From assembly GCA_023420435.1 (NCBI GenBank), contig JAEZWE010000058.1, positions 1-13,606 of the forward strand: a stretch of 13,606 nt of DNA, given 5' to 3'. The stretch is from Bacteroidota bacterium (lineage in GTDB: Bacteria; Bacteroidota; Bacteroidia; Flavobacteriales; Weeksellaceae). The translations under genes were made by a program, and so were the position numbers. This document shows, in pieces, positions 1 to 7,326 of this stretch. The notes beneath the pieces were generated by a model. That model did not search any database and had not been told where the DNA came from. It saw nothing but the letters and a program-made list of their open reading frames with translations. Position 1 is the first letter of the stretch; each line of letters opens with the position of its first letter.

Positions 1-1
1 T

Positions 2-745
2 TACGGAAAATCTCAAGCTCTACACGCTGCTTTTGAAAGAGCAAACGGAGAAGTCGTGATTACCATGGATGCCGATTTACAGGATTTTCCTGAAGAAATC
101 CCCGAATTGTACCAAATGGTAAAAGAACAAGGTTACGACATCGTTTCCGGCTGGAAGAAAAAGCGTTACGATAATGTGATGACGAAAAATTTGCCATCAA
201 AACTCTTCAATTCGGCGGCGAGAAAAGTTTCCGGCGTTTCGTTACATGATTTCAATTGCGGACTGAAAGCCTACAAAAAACAAGTGGTAAAATCTATCGA
301 TGTTTACGGTGATATGCACCGTTACATCCCGGTTTTGGCAGCCAATGCAGGATTTCGAAATATTACGGAAAAACCGGTACAACATCAAGCGCGACCTTAC
401 GGAAGTTCAAAATTTGGGACCGAACGTTTTGTTCGTGGTTTTTTGGATTTGGTGACGCTGTGGTTTGTGAGCCGATTTGGAGGAAGACCCATGCATTTTT
501 TCGGAGCAGTAGGAACTTTGATGTTCATTGTTGGATTTTTGTCCGCACTTTGGTTGGGAATTTCAAAATTAATCGATGTTTCAAGAGGAATTTACGGAAA
601 TTTAATTGCAGAAAATCCTTGGTTTTTTATCGCCTTAACGATGATGATTCTTGGAACACTTTTATTTATTGGTGGTTTCTTAGGTGAACTGATTATCCGC
701 ACCAATAGAGAACATAAAAATTATCATATTGAGGAAGTGATTTAG
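2..745 (+). CDS. Membrane-anchored glycosyltransferase family 2 (GtrB/DPM1-like), 5' end missing
   Basis: The reading frame is open from base 2, so the gene begins outside the window; 247 residues remain and roughly 70 N-terminal residues are missing, judging by the usual 310-320 of the family. The fragment has the donor-binding acidic motif (VVITMDADLQDFPEEIP, DAD/LQD) near its start, then the acceptor-side part with R-Y and FGTERFVRGF motifs. It ends with two hydrophobic segments (about residues 167-192 and 202-230) followed by a basic tail (RTNREHKNYH). That layout is typical of polyprenyl-phosphate sugar transferases such as GtrB, ArnC and DPM1. These use a nucleotide sugar to charge undecaprenyl phosphate at the inner membrane for envelope glycan or lipid A decoration. 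The sugar cannot be told from sequence. The GTG at 56 is only an internal codon, not the true start. Confidence 0.9.
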   Translation, partial: YGKSQALHAAFERANGEVVITMDADLQDFPEEIPELYQMVKEQGYDIVSGWKKKRYDNVMTKNLPSKLFNSAARKVSGVSLHDFNCGLKAYKKQVVKSIDVYGDMHRYIPVLAANAGFRNITEKPVQHQARPYGSSKFGTERFVRGFLDLVTLWFVSRFGGRPMHFFGAVGTLMFIVGFLSALWLGISKLIDVSRGIYGNLIAENPWFFIALTMMILGTLLFIGGFLGELIIRTNREHKNYHIEEVI

Positions 746-847
746 AAGATAGACTTTGGAAGATGGAAGCTGCAAAGCATCGAAATTGCGAAATATTGGT
801 AAAAATGAAACGAAATAATTTGAACCTTGAATCTTGAACCTTGAACA
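744..847. repeat. Degenerate 7-base periodic spacer repeat, with (TTGAAYC)4 at 820-847
   Basis: The spacer after the glycosyltransferase is built of 7-base units. The first part reads AGAAGAT, AGACTTT, GGAAGAT, GGAAGCT, GCAAAGC (744-778). The last part is four clean tandem units: TTGAACC, TTGAATC, TTGAACC, TTGAACA (820-847). The final unit supplies the TTG start of the next gene. Because the unit contains TGA and its length is not a multiple of three, any run of three or more units carries a stop in every frame, so it cannot be translated through. Function is unknown. Confidence 0.75.
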
Positions 848-1551
848 ATTTTAATAAAATAATCAACCTTTCCCTTATTCTCTTCCTCATTTCCTGCGGA
901 AAAATCGCTCCAAAAGGTGATTTCGAAACCAAACAAATTCAGTTAGAAGAATTCCACGGACTTAATTTAGAAGGGAAATTCCGTGCGTTTTATGTGCGAA
1001 GCAATACAAATTTTGTGGAAGTGGAAACCTACAAGAACATTGCAGAAAATTTGAAAATTAATGTTTCAGGAAAAATTTTAAACATTATTGAAAAAAGGGA
1101 AACGCAAGGTGTGGATTTCTACAACGTCACGATTTATTCCAAATACAGCCCGACTTCCATCTCTATTTCCGATTCTGTAGAAATGAATATTTCCGGAGGT
1201 ATTAGCACCGATTATTTTAAGCTTAATTTAAAAAATAATGCTAAATTTATAGGATCGGTAAATTCCAGAAAAGCAGATTTGGAAATGTTGAATACAAGCC
1301 GCGCCAACTTTACAGGATTTACCAAAAATGCTTCCCTTAAAATTTCGGATACTGCCAACTTTATTTCACCATATTGGGTTTTGGATAATTTGGAAATTGA
1401 AGCGAAAAATGGAGTTTACGCGGAAGTAAATGTAAAAGATACGTTAAAAGGAAAAATAGGAAATACAGCGAAATTTTTATATTACAATGATCCCATTCGT
1501 GCTTTGAAAATTGAGAAAACAGCCAACGTTCAAAATAAAAAATTGGATTAA
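841..1551 (+). CDS. GIN-domain (DUF2807-like) lipoprotein
   Basis: This is a 236-residue secreted lipoprotein. The N-terminus is a short lipoprotein signal (hydrophobic residues 7-18) ending in the lipobox LISC with Cys19 as the lipidation site. The rest is beta-rich, with alternating hydrophobic residues and the pattern of the head GIN domain: an opening F-H-G-L-N-L-E-G-K strand, then repeated short strands with N/D/S turns such as NISGG and NLKNNAK. That domain is common in Bacteroidetes surface and periplasmic proteins and has no firm biochemical role; a beta-solenoid fold is likely. The start is TTG at 841. An ATG at 805 is in the same frame but is cut off by TGA at 835-837, so TTG is the only start that gives a full signal peptide. 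The family call is by eye; the lipoprotein call is firmer. Confidence 0.75.
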   Translation: MNNFNKIINLSLILFLISCGKIAPKGDFETKQIQLEEFHGLNLEGKFRAFYVRSNTNFVEVETYKNIAENLKINVSGKILNIIEKRETQGVDFYNVTIYSKYSPTSISISDSVEMNISGGISTDYFKLNLKNNAKFIGSVNSRKADLEMLNTSRANFTGFTKNASLKISDTANFISPYWVLDNLEIEAKNGVYAEVNVKDTLKGKIGNTAKFLYYNDPIRALKIEKTANVQNKKLD

Positions 1552-1593
1552 AATTTTTCTTAATTAGTATATAAACTAAAAACACAGCAATAT

Positions 1594-3309
1594 ATGACCA
1601 CTCTTGAAAAAGCAAAACTTTGGTTAAACGATACTTTTGACCAAGATACAAGAAATACTGTACAAACTTTAATCGATTCCAATTCACCAGATTTGGAAGA
1701 TTCTTTTTACCGCGAACTCGAATTTGGAACCGGAGGAATGCGCGGAATAATGGGTGTTGGAACGAATCGTTTGAATAAATATACTTTAGGACAGGCGACA
1801 CAAGGTTTAGCCAATTACATCAAACAGCAATTTCCTAATCAGGAAACCAAAGTAGCCATTGCTTATGATGTTCGAAATAATTCCAAAGAATTTGGAAAAA
1901 TTTGTGCGGATGTTCTTACCGCCAATGGAATTAAAGTTCTCCTTTTCAAAAATCACCGTCCAACACCGGAACTTTCGTTTACGGTTCGTGATAAAAAATG
2001 CAACGCCGGAATTGTTTTAACAGCATCCCACAATCCGCCCGAATATAACGGTTACAAAGTTTATTGGAATGATGGAGCACAAGTAGTTCCACCTCATGAT
2101 GAAAATATTATTAAAGAAGTATATTCTACCGAATTTTCAAAAATTAAATTTGAAGGAAATGATGAGTTAATTGAATGGATTGATGAAAAGCAAGATGATG
2201 TTTATATCGATGCCTGTATCCAAAATTCATTATATCAAAAAGATAAAATTGGTTATGAAAATTTGAATATTGTATTCACTTCCATACACGGAACGACTTA
2301 CACAACCGTTCCGAAAGCTTTAGAAAAAGCAGGTTTCAAAAAAATAGATTTGGTAACCGAACAAATGATTCCAAGTGGAAATTTCCCGACTGTAGAATCT
2401 CCAAATCCTGAAGAACCCGCTGCATTATCCATGGCTATGGATTTAGCCAGAATTACCAATGCCGATATTGTGATAGGAACCGATCCTGATGGAGATCGTT
2501 TAGGAATTGCGGTGAGAAATTTGGAAGGTGAAATGCAATTGTTGAACGGAAACCAATGTAATACCATTTTAACGTATTACATTTTGGATCAATGGAAAAA
2601 ATTAGGAAAAATTACCGGAAAAGAATTCATTGGTTCTACCATTGTGACTTCGGATATTTTCTTTGATATCGCCGAAAAATTTGGAGTTGAATGTAAATCC
2701 GGATTAACCGGTTTCAAATGGATTGGTAAAATGATCCGGGATTTTGAAGGCGAACAAAAATTCGTTTGTGGGGGTGAAGAAAGTTTTGGATTTATGACCG
2801 GAGATTTTGTTCGCGACAAAGATTCTTGTGGTTCCATTTTGTTGGCTTGTGAAATTGCAGCTTTTTGTAAAGCCAATGGAAGTTCGATGTTTCAATACAT
2901 GATTGATATTTACAAAGAAATCGGAATGTATTATGAAGGTTTGATCAATGTTGTGAGAAAAGGAAGAACCGGCGCCGAAGAAATTCTGCAAATGATGAAA
3001 GATTTCCGTGAAAATCCTCCAAAAGAAATAGCAGGAAGCTCAATTACAGAAATTCGGGATTATAAAGAGCAAACTAAAACTTTAGCAAATGGTGCTAAAG
3101 AAACCATGGATGATATTCCGAAATCCAATGTTTTGATTTATTACACAGAAGACGGCACCAAAGTTTGCGTTCGTCCTTCAGGAACGGAACCGAAAATTAA
3201 ATTTTACGTTTCTGTAAAAGATCAAATTTCTTCAAATGCTGATTTTAAAGAAAAATTAGTTTCATTAGAGGCGAAAATTAATACCGTAAAAGCCGATCTT
3301 AATCTTTAA
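1594..3309 (+). CDS. Phospho-sugar mutase (phosphoglucomutase/phosphomannomutase)
   Basis: A complete 571-residue alpha-D-phosphohexomutase, which interconverts hexose 1- and 6-phosphates through a bisphosphate intermediate in the cytoplasm. All four signature loops are present: the phosphoserine loop TASHNP with Ser145; the metal loop DPDGDR with Asp297, Asp299 and Asp301; the sugar loop GEESFGF at 394-400; and the phosphate-binding loop RPSGTEP at 527-533. The length and the GTGGMRG motif near residue 46 fit the longer PGM2/PgcA-type branch rather than the roughly 450-residue ManB or GlmM types. Glucose 1-phosphate is therefore the likelier product, though mannose is possible. It starts 42 bases after the lipoprotein stop. 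I see no clear TAnnTTTG promoter, so readthrough from upstream is possible. It would supply activated sugars for the neighbouring envelope genes. Confidence 0.95.
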   Translation: MTTLEKAKLWLNDTFDQDTRNTVQTLIDSNSPDLEDSFYRELEFGTGGMRGIMGVGTNRLNKYTLGQATQGLANYIKQQFPNQETKVAIAYDVRNNSKEFGKICADVLTANGIKVLLFKNHRPTPELSFTVRDKKCNAGIVLTASHNPPEYNGYKVYWNDGAQVVPPHDENIIKEVYSTEFSKIKFEGNDELIEWIDEKQDDVYIDACIQNSLYQKDKIGYENLNIVFTSIHGTTYTTVPKALEKAGFKKIDLVTEQMIPSGNFPTVESPNPEEPAALSMAMDLARITNADIVIGTDPDGDRLGIAVRNLEGEMQLLNGNQCNTILTYYILDQWKKLGKITGKEFIGSTIVTSDIFFDIAEKFGVECKSGLTGFKWIGKMIRDFEGEQKFVCGGEESFGFMTGDFVRDKDSCGSILLACEIAAFCKANGSSMFQYMIDIYKEIGMYYEGLINVVRKGRTGAEEILQMMKDFRENPPKEIAGSSITEIRDYKEQTKTLANGAKETMDDIPKSNVLIYYTEDGTKVCVRPSGTEPKIKFYVSVKDQISSNADFKEKLVSLEAKINTVKADLNL

Positions 3310-3398
3310 TAAAATAAAAATAAATGATTTTCATATTCCTAATTTTACCTCTTTCTGTAAACTCGGGAATCTGAATTTTTATATAAAAAAAAGTAAAC

Positions 3399-4652
3399 AT
3401 GAAAATTTCAAAATTAGCCACCCATCTTATTGGTTCCGAAATCATTAAAATTGGAAATGAAGTTAACGATCTTAAAGCCAAAGGTGCTGAAATTGCCAAT
3501 TTAACGATTGGTGATCTTAATTCTAAAATTTATCCAATACCGCAACAACTTAAAGAAGGAGTACAGAAAGCTTATCAAGAAGATTTAACCAATTATCCAC
3601 CAGCTAATGGACTTCTTTCTTTACGTAAAGCCGTATCTAAAGATTTAAAAAATCGCTGGAATTTGGATTATTCTGCAGACGATATTTTGGTTGCAGGAGG
3701 TTCAAGACCCTTAATTTATGCTACTTTTAAAACTATTGTTGATGAAAATGATAAAGTAATTTATCCCATTCCATCGTGGAATAACAACCATTATTCTTAC
3801 CTCAATTCTGCCCAAAAAATAGAAGTTGAAACCTCCCAAGCCAATAATTTTTTGCCAACTGCTGAAGAATTGAAACCTCATTTGGAAGGAGCCGTTTTGT
3901 TGGCACTTTGTTCTCCTTTAAATCCTACAGGAACCATGTTTACGAAACAACAACTTTCTGAAATTTGTGAATTGGTTTTAGAAGAAAATGCTAAAAGAGG
4001 CGAGAATGAAAAACCATTGTATTTAATGTACGACCAAATTTACGCTTTGCTTACTTTTGATCGTGAGCATTTTGATCCGGTTTCGCTTTTTCCGGAAATG
4101 AAAAAATATACCATTTACATTGATGGAATTTCAAAATGTTTCGCAGCAACCGGAGTTCGTGTTGGATGGAGTTTCGGACCTTCCGAAATTATGAATAAAA
4201 TGAAGGCTTTGTTAGGACATATCGGAGCTTGGGCGCCAAAACCTGAACAGGAAGCCGTAGCAAAATATTTAGAAAACACTTCGGATGTTGATACTTTTGT
4301 GAATGATTTTAAAGGAAATTTAAGAAATAGTCTGCAGGAACTTCATTCCGGAATTAAAAATATGAAATCTCGTGGATTTGAAGTGGACAGTATTGAACCA
4401 ATGGGTGCAATGTATCTCACGATTTCTTTAGATTATATCGGAAAAATAAAACCGGACGGAAAACAAGTGGAGGATTCTTCAGATTTGGTTTTTTACCTTA
4501 TTAATGAAGCTGGAGTAGCCTTAGTTCCTTTTTCAGCTTTTGGAAATTCCCGAAATATGCCTTGGTTTAGAGCTTCTGTTGGCGGTTTAAGTTTGCAAGA
4601 GGTAAAAGAACTTTTTCCTCGTCTAGAAATGGCTTTGCAAAATCTAAAATAA
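3399..4652 (+). CDS. PLP-dependent aminotransferase, class I/II (aspartate-aminotransferase-like)
   Basis: A 417-residue fold-type I aminotransferase. Visible landmarks are the NYPPANG region near residue 65 and NPTG at 175-178, which places Asn175 near the cofactor. YDQIY at 211-215 contains the Asp that pairs with the pyridine nitrogen and a Tyr. The Schiff-base lysine Lys246 lies in GISKCFAATGVRVGW, with Arg254 just after it. It moves an amino group between an amino acid and a 2-oxo acid; the pattern is nearest to aspartate/aromatic aminotransferases, but the substrate cannot be fixed. The start ATG at 3399 gives the normal N-terminus. The 89-base spacer from the mutase is AT-rich and has no convincing terminator, so the two may be co-transcribed. 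There is no obvious metabolic link with either neighbour. Confidence 0.9.
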   Translation: MKISKLATHLIGSEIIKIGNEVNDLKAKGAEIANLTIGDLNSKIYPIPQQLKEGVQKAYQEDLTNYPPANGLLSLRKAVSKDLKNRWNLDYSADDILVAGGSRPLIYATFKTIVDENDKVIYPIPSWNNNHYSYLNSAQKIEVETSQANNFLPTAEELKPHLEGAVLLALCSPLNPTGTMFTKQQLSEICELVLEENAKRGENEKPLYLMYDQIYALLTFDREHFDPVSLFPEMKKYTIYIDGISKCFAATGVRVGWSFGPSEIMNKMKALLGHIGAWAPKPEQEAVAKYLENTSDVDTFVNDFKGNLRNSLQELHSGIKNMKSRGFEVDSIEPMGAMYLTISLDYIGKIKPDGKQVEDSSDLVFYLINEAGVALVPFSAFGNSRNMPWFRASVGGLSLQEVKELFPRLEMALQNLK

Positions 4653-4663
4653 ATCTAATATCA

Positions 4664-4728
4664 CAATGTATTAGATAACAATGCAATAATTCATTGATAC
4701 ACTGTTACATTGCTAAATTGTTACATTG
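4664..4728. repeat. Octamer-periodic inverted repeat upstream of kdsB
   Basis: Five 8-base units stand in tandem at 4689-4728: ATTCATTG, ATACACTG, TTACATTG, CTAAATTG, TTACATTG. To their left lie opposite-orientation copies, CAATGTA at 4664-4670 and CAATG at 4679-4683. The left CAATGTA can pair with TACATTG at 4722-4728, and the inner CAATG with CATTG at 4708-4712, giving an interrupted hairpin. It ends six bases before the kdsB ATG. Confidence 0.7.
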
Positions 4729-4734
4729 AATAAA

Positions 4735-5472
4735 ATGAAAATCATCGCCGTCATTCCTGCCCGTTATGAAGCTTCCCGTTTTCCAGGAAAGTTAATGGAA
4801 ATTCTGGGAGAAAAAACCGTTATATCAACCACTTATGATAATGTAGTGGAAACCCAACTTTTTGATGAGGTTTTTGTCGCTACCGATTCCCAAATTATTT
4901 TTGATGAAATTTCAAAAAATGGGGGAAATGCCATTATGACGGGAACTCACGAAACAGGAAGTGACCGAATTGCGGAAGCCGTTCAAAACATCGATTGCGA
5001 TATCGTTATCAACGTTCAGGGAGATGAACCTTTTTTGAAAACCGAACCTTTAAAACAACTGATCGAAGTTTTTAAAACCGATTTTAATAAAGAAATTTCT
5101 TTGGCATCTTTAAAGATAAAATTAGAAAATTCCGAAGAAATCGAAAGTCCTAACAACGTAAAAGTAATTACCGATTTGCAGAATTTCGCGCTATATTTCA
5201 GCCGTTCTGTAATTCCTTTTCATCGTGAAAAATCAATGGATGCGGAATATTTTAAACATGTTGGGGTTTATGCTTTTAGAAAAGAAGCTTTGCAGAAATT
5301 TGCTTCTTTGGAAATGTCGCCACTGGAAAAATTGGAAAAAATTGAATGCATCCGTTATCTGGAAAACGGAATGAAAATCAAAATGATAGAAACCGATTTT
5401 GTTGGCGTAGGAATTGATGTTCCGGAAGATTTAGAAAAAGCACGACAAATTTTGAATAATAAAATTTGGTAA
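4735..5472 (+). CDS. kdsB: 3-deoxy-manno-octulosonate cytidylyltransferase (CMP-Kdo synthetase)
   Basis: This enzyme joins CTP and Kdo to give CMP-Kdo, the donor for the inner core of lipopolysaccharide, in the cytoplasm. The 245-residue protein has the nucleotidyltransferase signature IPARYEASRFPGK (residues 7-19), the HETGSDR loop (72-78), NVQGDEPF (93-100) with the metal-binding Asp97, the KHVGVYAF strand and the C-terminal GIDVPEDLEKAR motif. Length and order match the family. I chose ATG at 4735 because MKIIAVIPAR is the expected N-terminus; a TTG nine bases upstream lies inside the octamer repeat. The preceding hairpin repeat may separate or modulate it from the aminotransferase transcript. 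It fits the envelope theme of the glycosyltransferase and sugar mutase upstream. Confidence 0.96.
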   Translation: MKIIAVIPARYEASRFPGKLMEILGEKTVISTTYDNVVETQLFDEVFVATDSQIIFDEISKNGGNAIMTGTHETGSDRIAEAVQNIDCDIVINVQGDEPFLKTEPLKQLIEVFKTDFNKEISLASLKIKLENSEEIESPNNVKVITDLQNFALYFSRSVIPFHREKSMDAEYFKHVGVYAFRKEALQKFASLEMSPLEKLEKIECIRYLENGMKIKMIETDFVGVGIDVPEDLEKARQILNNKIW

Positions 5473-5498
5473 CAATTATTTCAAAAAAATTATCTTTG
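5465..5498 (+). promoter_or_regulatory. Bacteroidetes-type promoter for the LolA-like/GPx operon
   Basis: TATCTTTG at 5491-5498 matches the -7 consensus TAnnTTTG of the Bacteroidetes primary sigma factor. TTTG at 5465-5468 sits 22 bases upstream, in place for the -33 box. Transcription would start near 5505, about a dozen bases before the ATG at 5517. This rules out the longer reading of the gene that would begin at 5466. The -33 box overlaps the end of kdsB. Confidence 0.7.
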
Positions 5499-5516
5499 AG
5501 CCCCAAAATTATTTTA

Positions 5517-6179
5517 ATGAAAAAGATACTTTTAGTTTTATCCATTATATTTTCACAAGTTTTTTTCTCACAAACCGCTAAAGAAATCATCGACAGAAAC
5601 ATCGAACTTTCCGGAGGTTTAACCAATTGGAAACTGCTGAATTTAGTCAATCTACAAGGGAAAGTTACCCTGGGAATTAATGATGAATATCCGATAAAAA
5701 TTTATCAGGCAAGACCCAATTTAACCAAAACGGTTATTGTTATTAACAAAAAAGAAATGGCAATTGAAGGTTTTGACGGTAAAAAAGGATATGCGATGAA
5801 TTATGCAGCCAATAAACTACAGGAATATCCTAATTATGTTGCTGAGAATTTCGACAACGATTTTATCGATTGGGAAAGCAAAGGTTTTGAAGCTAAAATT
5901 CTGGGAAAAGAGAAAGTGGGATATGCTGAAACTTATAAAGTAGAGCTTACCAAAAATGTAAACAAAACCATTTATTTTTTTGATATTAAAAATTTTATGC
6001 TTTTAAAAGAAATTAAAAAAGATGAAACTTTAATTTATGGAGATTACCGAAAAGTAGGAAATTTGCTTTTTCCGTACCGAATTGAAAGTTTTTCACCCAA
6101 AAAAGATGGAGATTATGTGATGCTTATCAATAAAATAGAAACCAATAAAGCTTTTCCGGCAAACACCTTTAAATTTTAA
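5517..6179 (+). CDS. LolA-like secreted/periplasmic protein
   Basis: A 220-residue exported protein with a signal peptide of about 18-19 residues: two lysines, a hydrophobic core LLVLSIIFSQVFF, then a cut near FFS/QT. The mature part opens with AKEIIDRNIELSGG, a helix and glycine turn typical of the Bacteroidetes branch of the LolA/LolB-like fold. Alternating beta strands follow, for example QGKVTLGINDEYPIKIYQ, ILGKEKVGYAETYKV and LLKEIKKDETLIYGDYR. These proteins are half-barrels often annotated as outer membrane lipoprotein-sorting proteins, but for this short branch no lipoprotein-carrier role has been shown that I can cite. The start is ATG 5517; upstream in-frame codons lie in the promoter. 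Its stop is only four bases from the next start, so the two genes form an operon. Confidence 0.7.
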   Translation: MKKILLVLSIIFSQVFFSQTAKEIIDRNIELSGGLTNWKLLNLVNLQGKVTLGINDEYPIKIYQARPNLTKTVIVINKKEMAIEGFDGKKGYAMNYAANKLQEYPNYVAENFDNDFIDWESKGFEAKILGKEKVGYAETYKVELTKNVNKTIYFFDIKNFMLLKEIKKDETLIYGDYRKVGNLLFPYRIESFSPKKDGDYVMLINKIETNKAFPANTFKF

Positions 6180-6183
6180 AACC

Positions 6184-6759
6184 ATGAAGAAAATTTTTAT
6201 ATTTTTATTATCTGTTATAGCTTTCGTACAAAGCTGTACAGGACAAAAAAGTGAAACCTCAAAAGCAAAAACCAAAGAACTGATGGGAAAAACAATTTAC
6301 GACTACAAAGTAGAAGCTTTAGACGGAAGCGAAATTAATTTTGCTGATTTTAAAGGAAAGAAAATTTTAATTGTAAACACCGCGTCGGAATGTGGATTTA
6401 CCCCGCAATATGCAGATTTGGAAAATTTGTACAAACAATATAAAAACCATTTGGTGATTGTGGGATTTCCTGCCAATAATTTTGGATCTCAAGAACCGGG
6501 AAGCAATCAGGAAATTGCGGCTTTTTGTCAAAAAAATTATGGCGTTACTTTTCCCATGGCTGCGAAAGTTTCCGTAAAAGGAGAGGATAAAGCACCTATT
6601 TTTAAATTTTTAACAGAAGAAGAATTAAATGGTGTAAAAAATTCCGAAATTCTTTGGAATTTCACGAAATTTTTACTGGACGAAAACGGAAAATTAATAG
6701 ACACTTTTGTAAGCACGACAAAACCTACCGATGAAGCCATTACGAAATATTTAAAATAA
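6184..6759 (+). CDS. Lipoprotein glutathione peroxidase (thioredoxin-type, Cys-GPx)
   Basis: A 191-residue GPx-family peroxidase that reduces hydrogen peroxide or lipid peroxides outside the cytoplasm. The N-terminus is a lipoprotein signal with lipobox VQSC, lipidated at Cys18, so it is membrane-tethered. The peroxidatic site is Cys70 in NTASECGFT (Cys, not selenocysteine). The tetrad partners are visible as Gln103 in FGSQEPG, Trp158 and Asn159 in WNFTKF. Cys115 in AAFCQKNYG is placed like the resolving cysteine of plant- and insect-type GPx. This suggests recycling by a thioredoxin-like protein rather than glutathione. The usual FPCNQF block reads FPANNF here, so the middle, non-essential cysteine is absent. 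It lies four bases downstream of the LolA-like gene and is probably co-transcribed, which hints at a shared role in outer-membrane lipid upkeep. Confidence 0.93.
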   Translation: MKKIFIFLLSVIAFVQSCTGQKSETSKAKTKELMGKTIYDYKVEALDGSEINFADFKGKKILIVNTASECGFTPQYADLENLYKQYKNHLVIVGFPANNFGSQEPGSNQEIAAFCQKNYGVTFPMAAKVSVKGEDKAPIFKFLTEEELNGVKNSEILWNFTKFLLDENGKLIDTFVSTTKPTDEAITKYLK

Positions 6760-6782
6760 ATGAATTATTTCTGTAAAAAGCC

Positions 6783-6790
6783 TATATTTG
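6783..6790 (+). promoter_or_regulatory. Putative -7 promoter element (TATATTTG) of the lipocalin-like gene
   Basis: TATATTTG fits TAnnTTTG exactly and lies 20 bases before the ATG at 6811, the usual distance for short flavobacterial leaders. No good TTG is seen at -33. Confidence 0.55.
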
Positions 6791-6810
6791 CCCGAAATTA
6801 AAAAAAAGTA

Positions 6811-7257
6811 ATGAAAAAAATTATTTTAGTAAGTTTATTATCAGTGTTTGCTGTTTCTTGTACTTCTGAAGATGATGGCGTAAATTCTGCAAACAGTATT
6901 GTAGGAATTTGGAAACCAGTATCTTGGAAAGCATATTCTGGAACTAACAACGCATTAATTGCTACAGAAAATGTGGACAGCTGTTTCGGGAATTCAATTT
7001 TTGATTTTAAATCAAACAATACCATCACAACAACTTATTTTGAATTGAACGCAAATAATGTGTGCGAAAATGTAGGTTCTGAAACCATGGCTTATACGTA
7101 TGATCCAACTTTAAAAACACTTACCGTAGATGGCGAAACCATAAGTGTTAAAACGTTAAGCAACAATACTTTGGAAGTTTTGGATCTGGATTTAACGGGT
7201 GAAGATGTGAATAATGACGGTGTTGCGGATCAAGTTTATTTGGTTTTCAATAAATAA
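6811..7257 (+). CDS. Small lipocalin-like lipoprotein
   Basis: A 148-residue lipoprotein: signal MKKIILVSLLSVFAVSC with lipobox AVSC, then an acidic linker (TSEDDG) typical of Bacteroidetes surface-exported lipoproteins. The mature domain begins S-I-V-G-I-W-K-P, the G-x-W opening of lipocalin-like beta-barrels, and goes on with short strands (TITTTYFEL, TMAYTYDPT, TLTVDGETI, TLEVLDLDL). A D-N-D-G-V-A-D-Q loop near the end looks like a possible calcium site. The ligand is unknown. The gene has its own -7 element and is followed by a strong terminator, so it looks monocistronic. The lipoprotein call is firm; the lipocalin-like family is by pattern only. Confidence 0.7.
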   Translation: MKKIILVSLLSVFAVSCTSEDDGVNSANSIVGIWKPVSWKAYSGTNNALIATENVDSCFGNSIFDFKSNNTITTTYFELNANNVCENVGSETMAYTYDPTLKTLTVDGETISVKTLSNNTLEVLDLDLTGEDVNNDGVADQVYLVFNK

Positions 7258-7280
7258 GATAAAAAACTATTTTTAGTAAC

Positions 7281-7307
7281 AAAGCCTCAAAATTTGAGGC
7301 TTTTTTT
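7281..7307 (+). terminator. Rho-independent terminator after the lipocalin-like lipoprotein
   Basis: The arms AAAGCCTC and GAGGCTTT flank an A/T loop and are followed by a run of seven T (7301-7307). It lies 24 bases after the stop codon. The opposite strand has only a short T run, so it acts mainly on plus-strand transcripts; the minus-strand gene also ends here at 7327. Confidence 0.88.
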
Positions 7308-7326
7308 ATTTTCTGAATTTTGAAAA

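Noticed and set aside
805..840. ATG at 805, in frame with the GIN-domain lipoprotein, as its start
   Set aside because: TGA at 835-837 closes this frame before the lipoprotein; the signal peptide is complete from TTG 841.
2298..2991. Three long minus-strand open frames inside the phospho-sugar mutase gene
   Set aside because: They are antisense to strongly conserved mutase motifs, show no recognisable domain and mutually overlap; they are coding shadows.
3310..3398. A terminator or promoter between the sugar mutase and the aminotransferase
   Set aside because: Only a tiny ATGA/TCAT palindrome and an imperfect TAATTTTA are present; neither is convincing.
6340..6420. Selenocysteine in the glutathione peroxidase
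   Set aside because: The active-site codon is TGT (Cys70), and no in-frame TGA is present.
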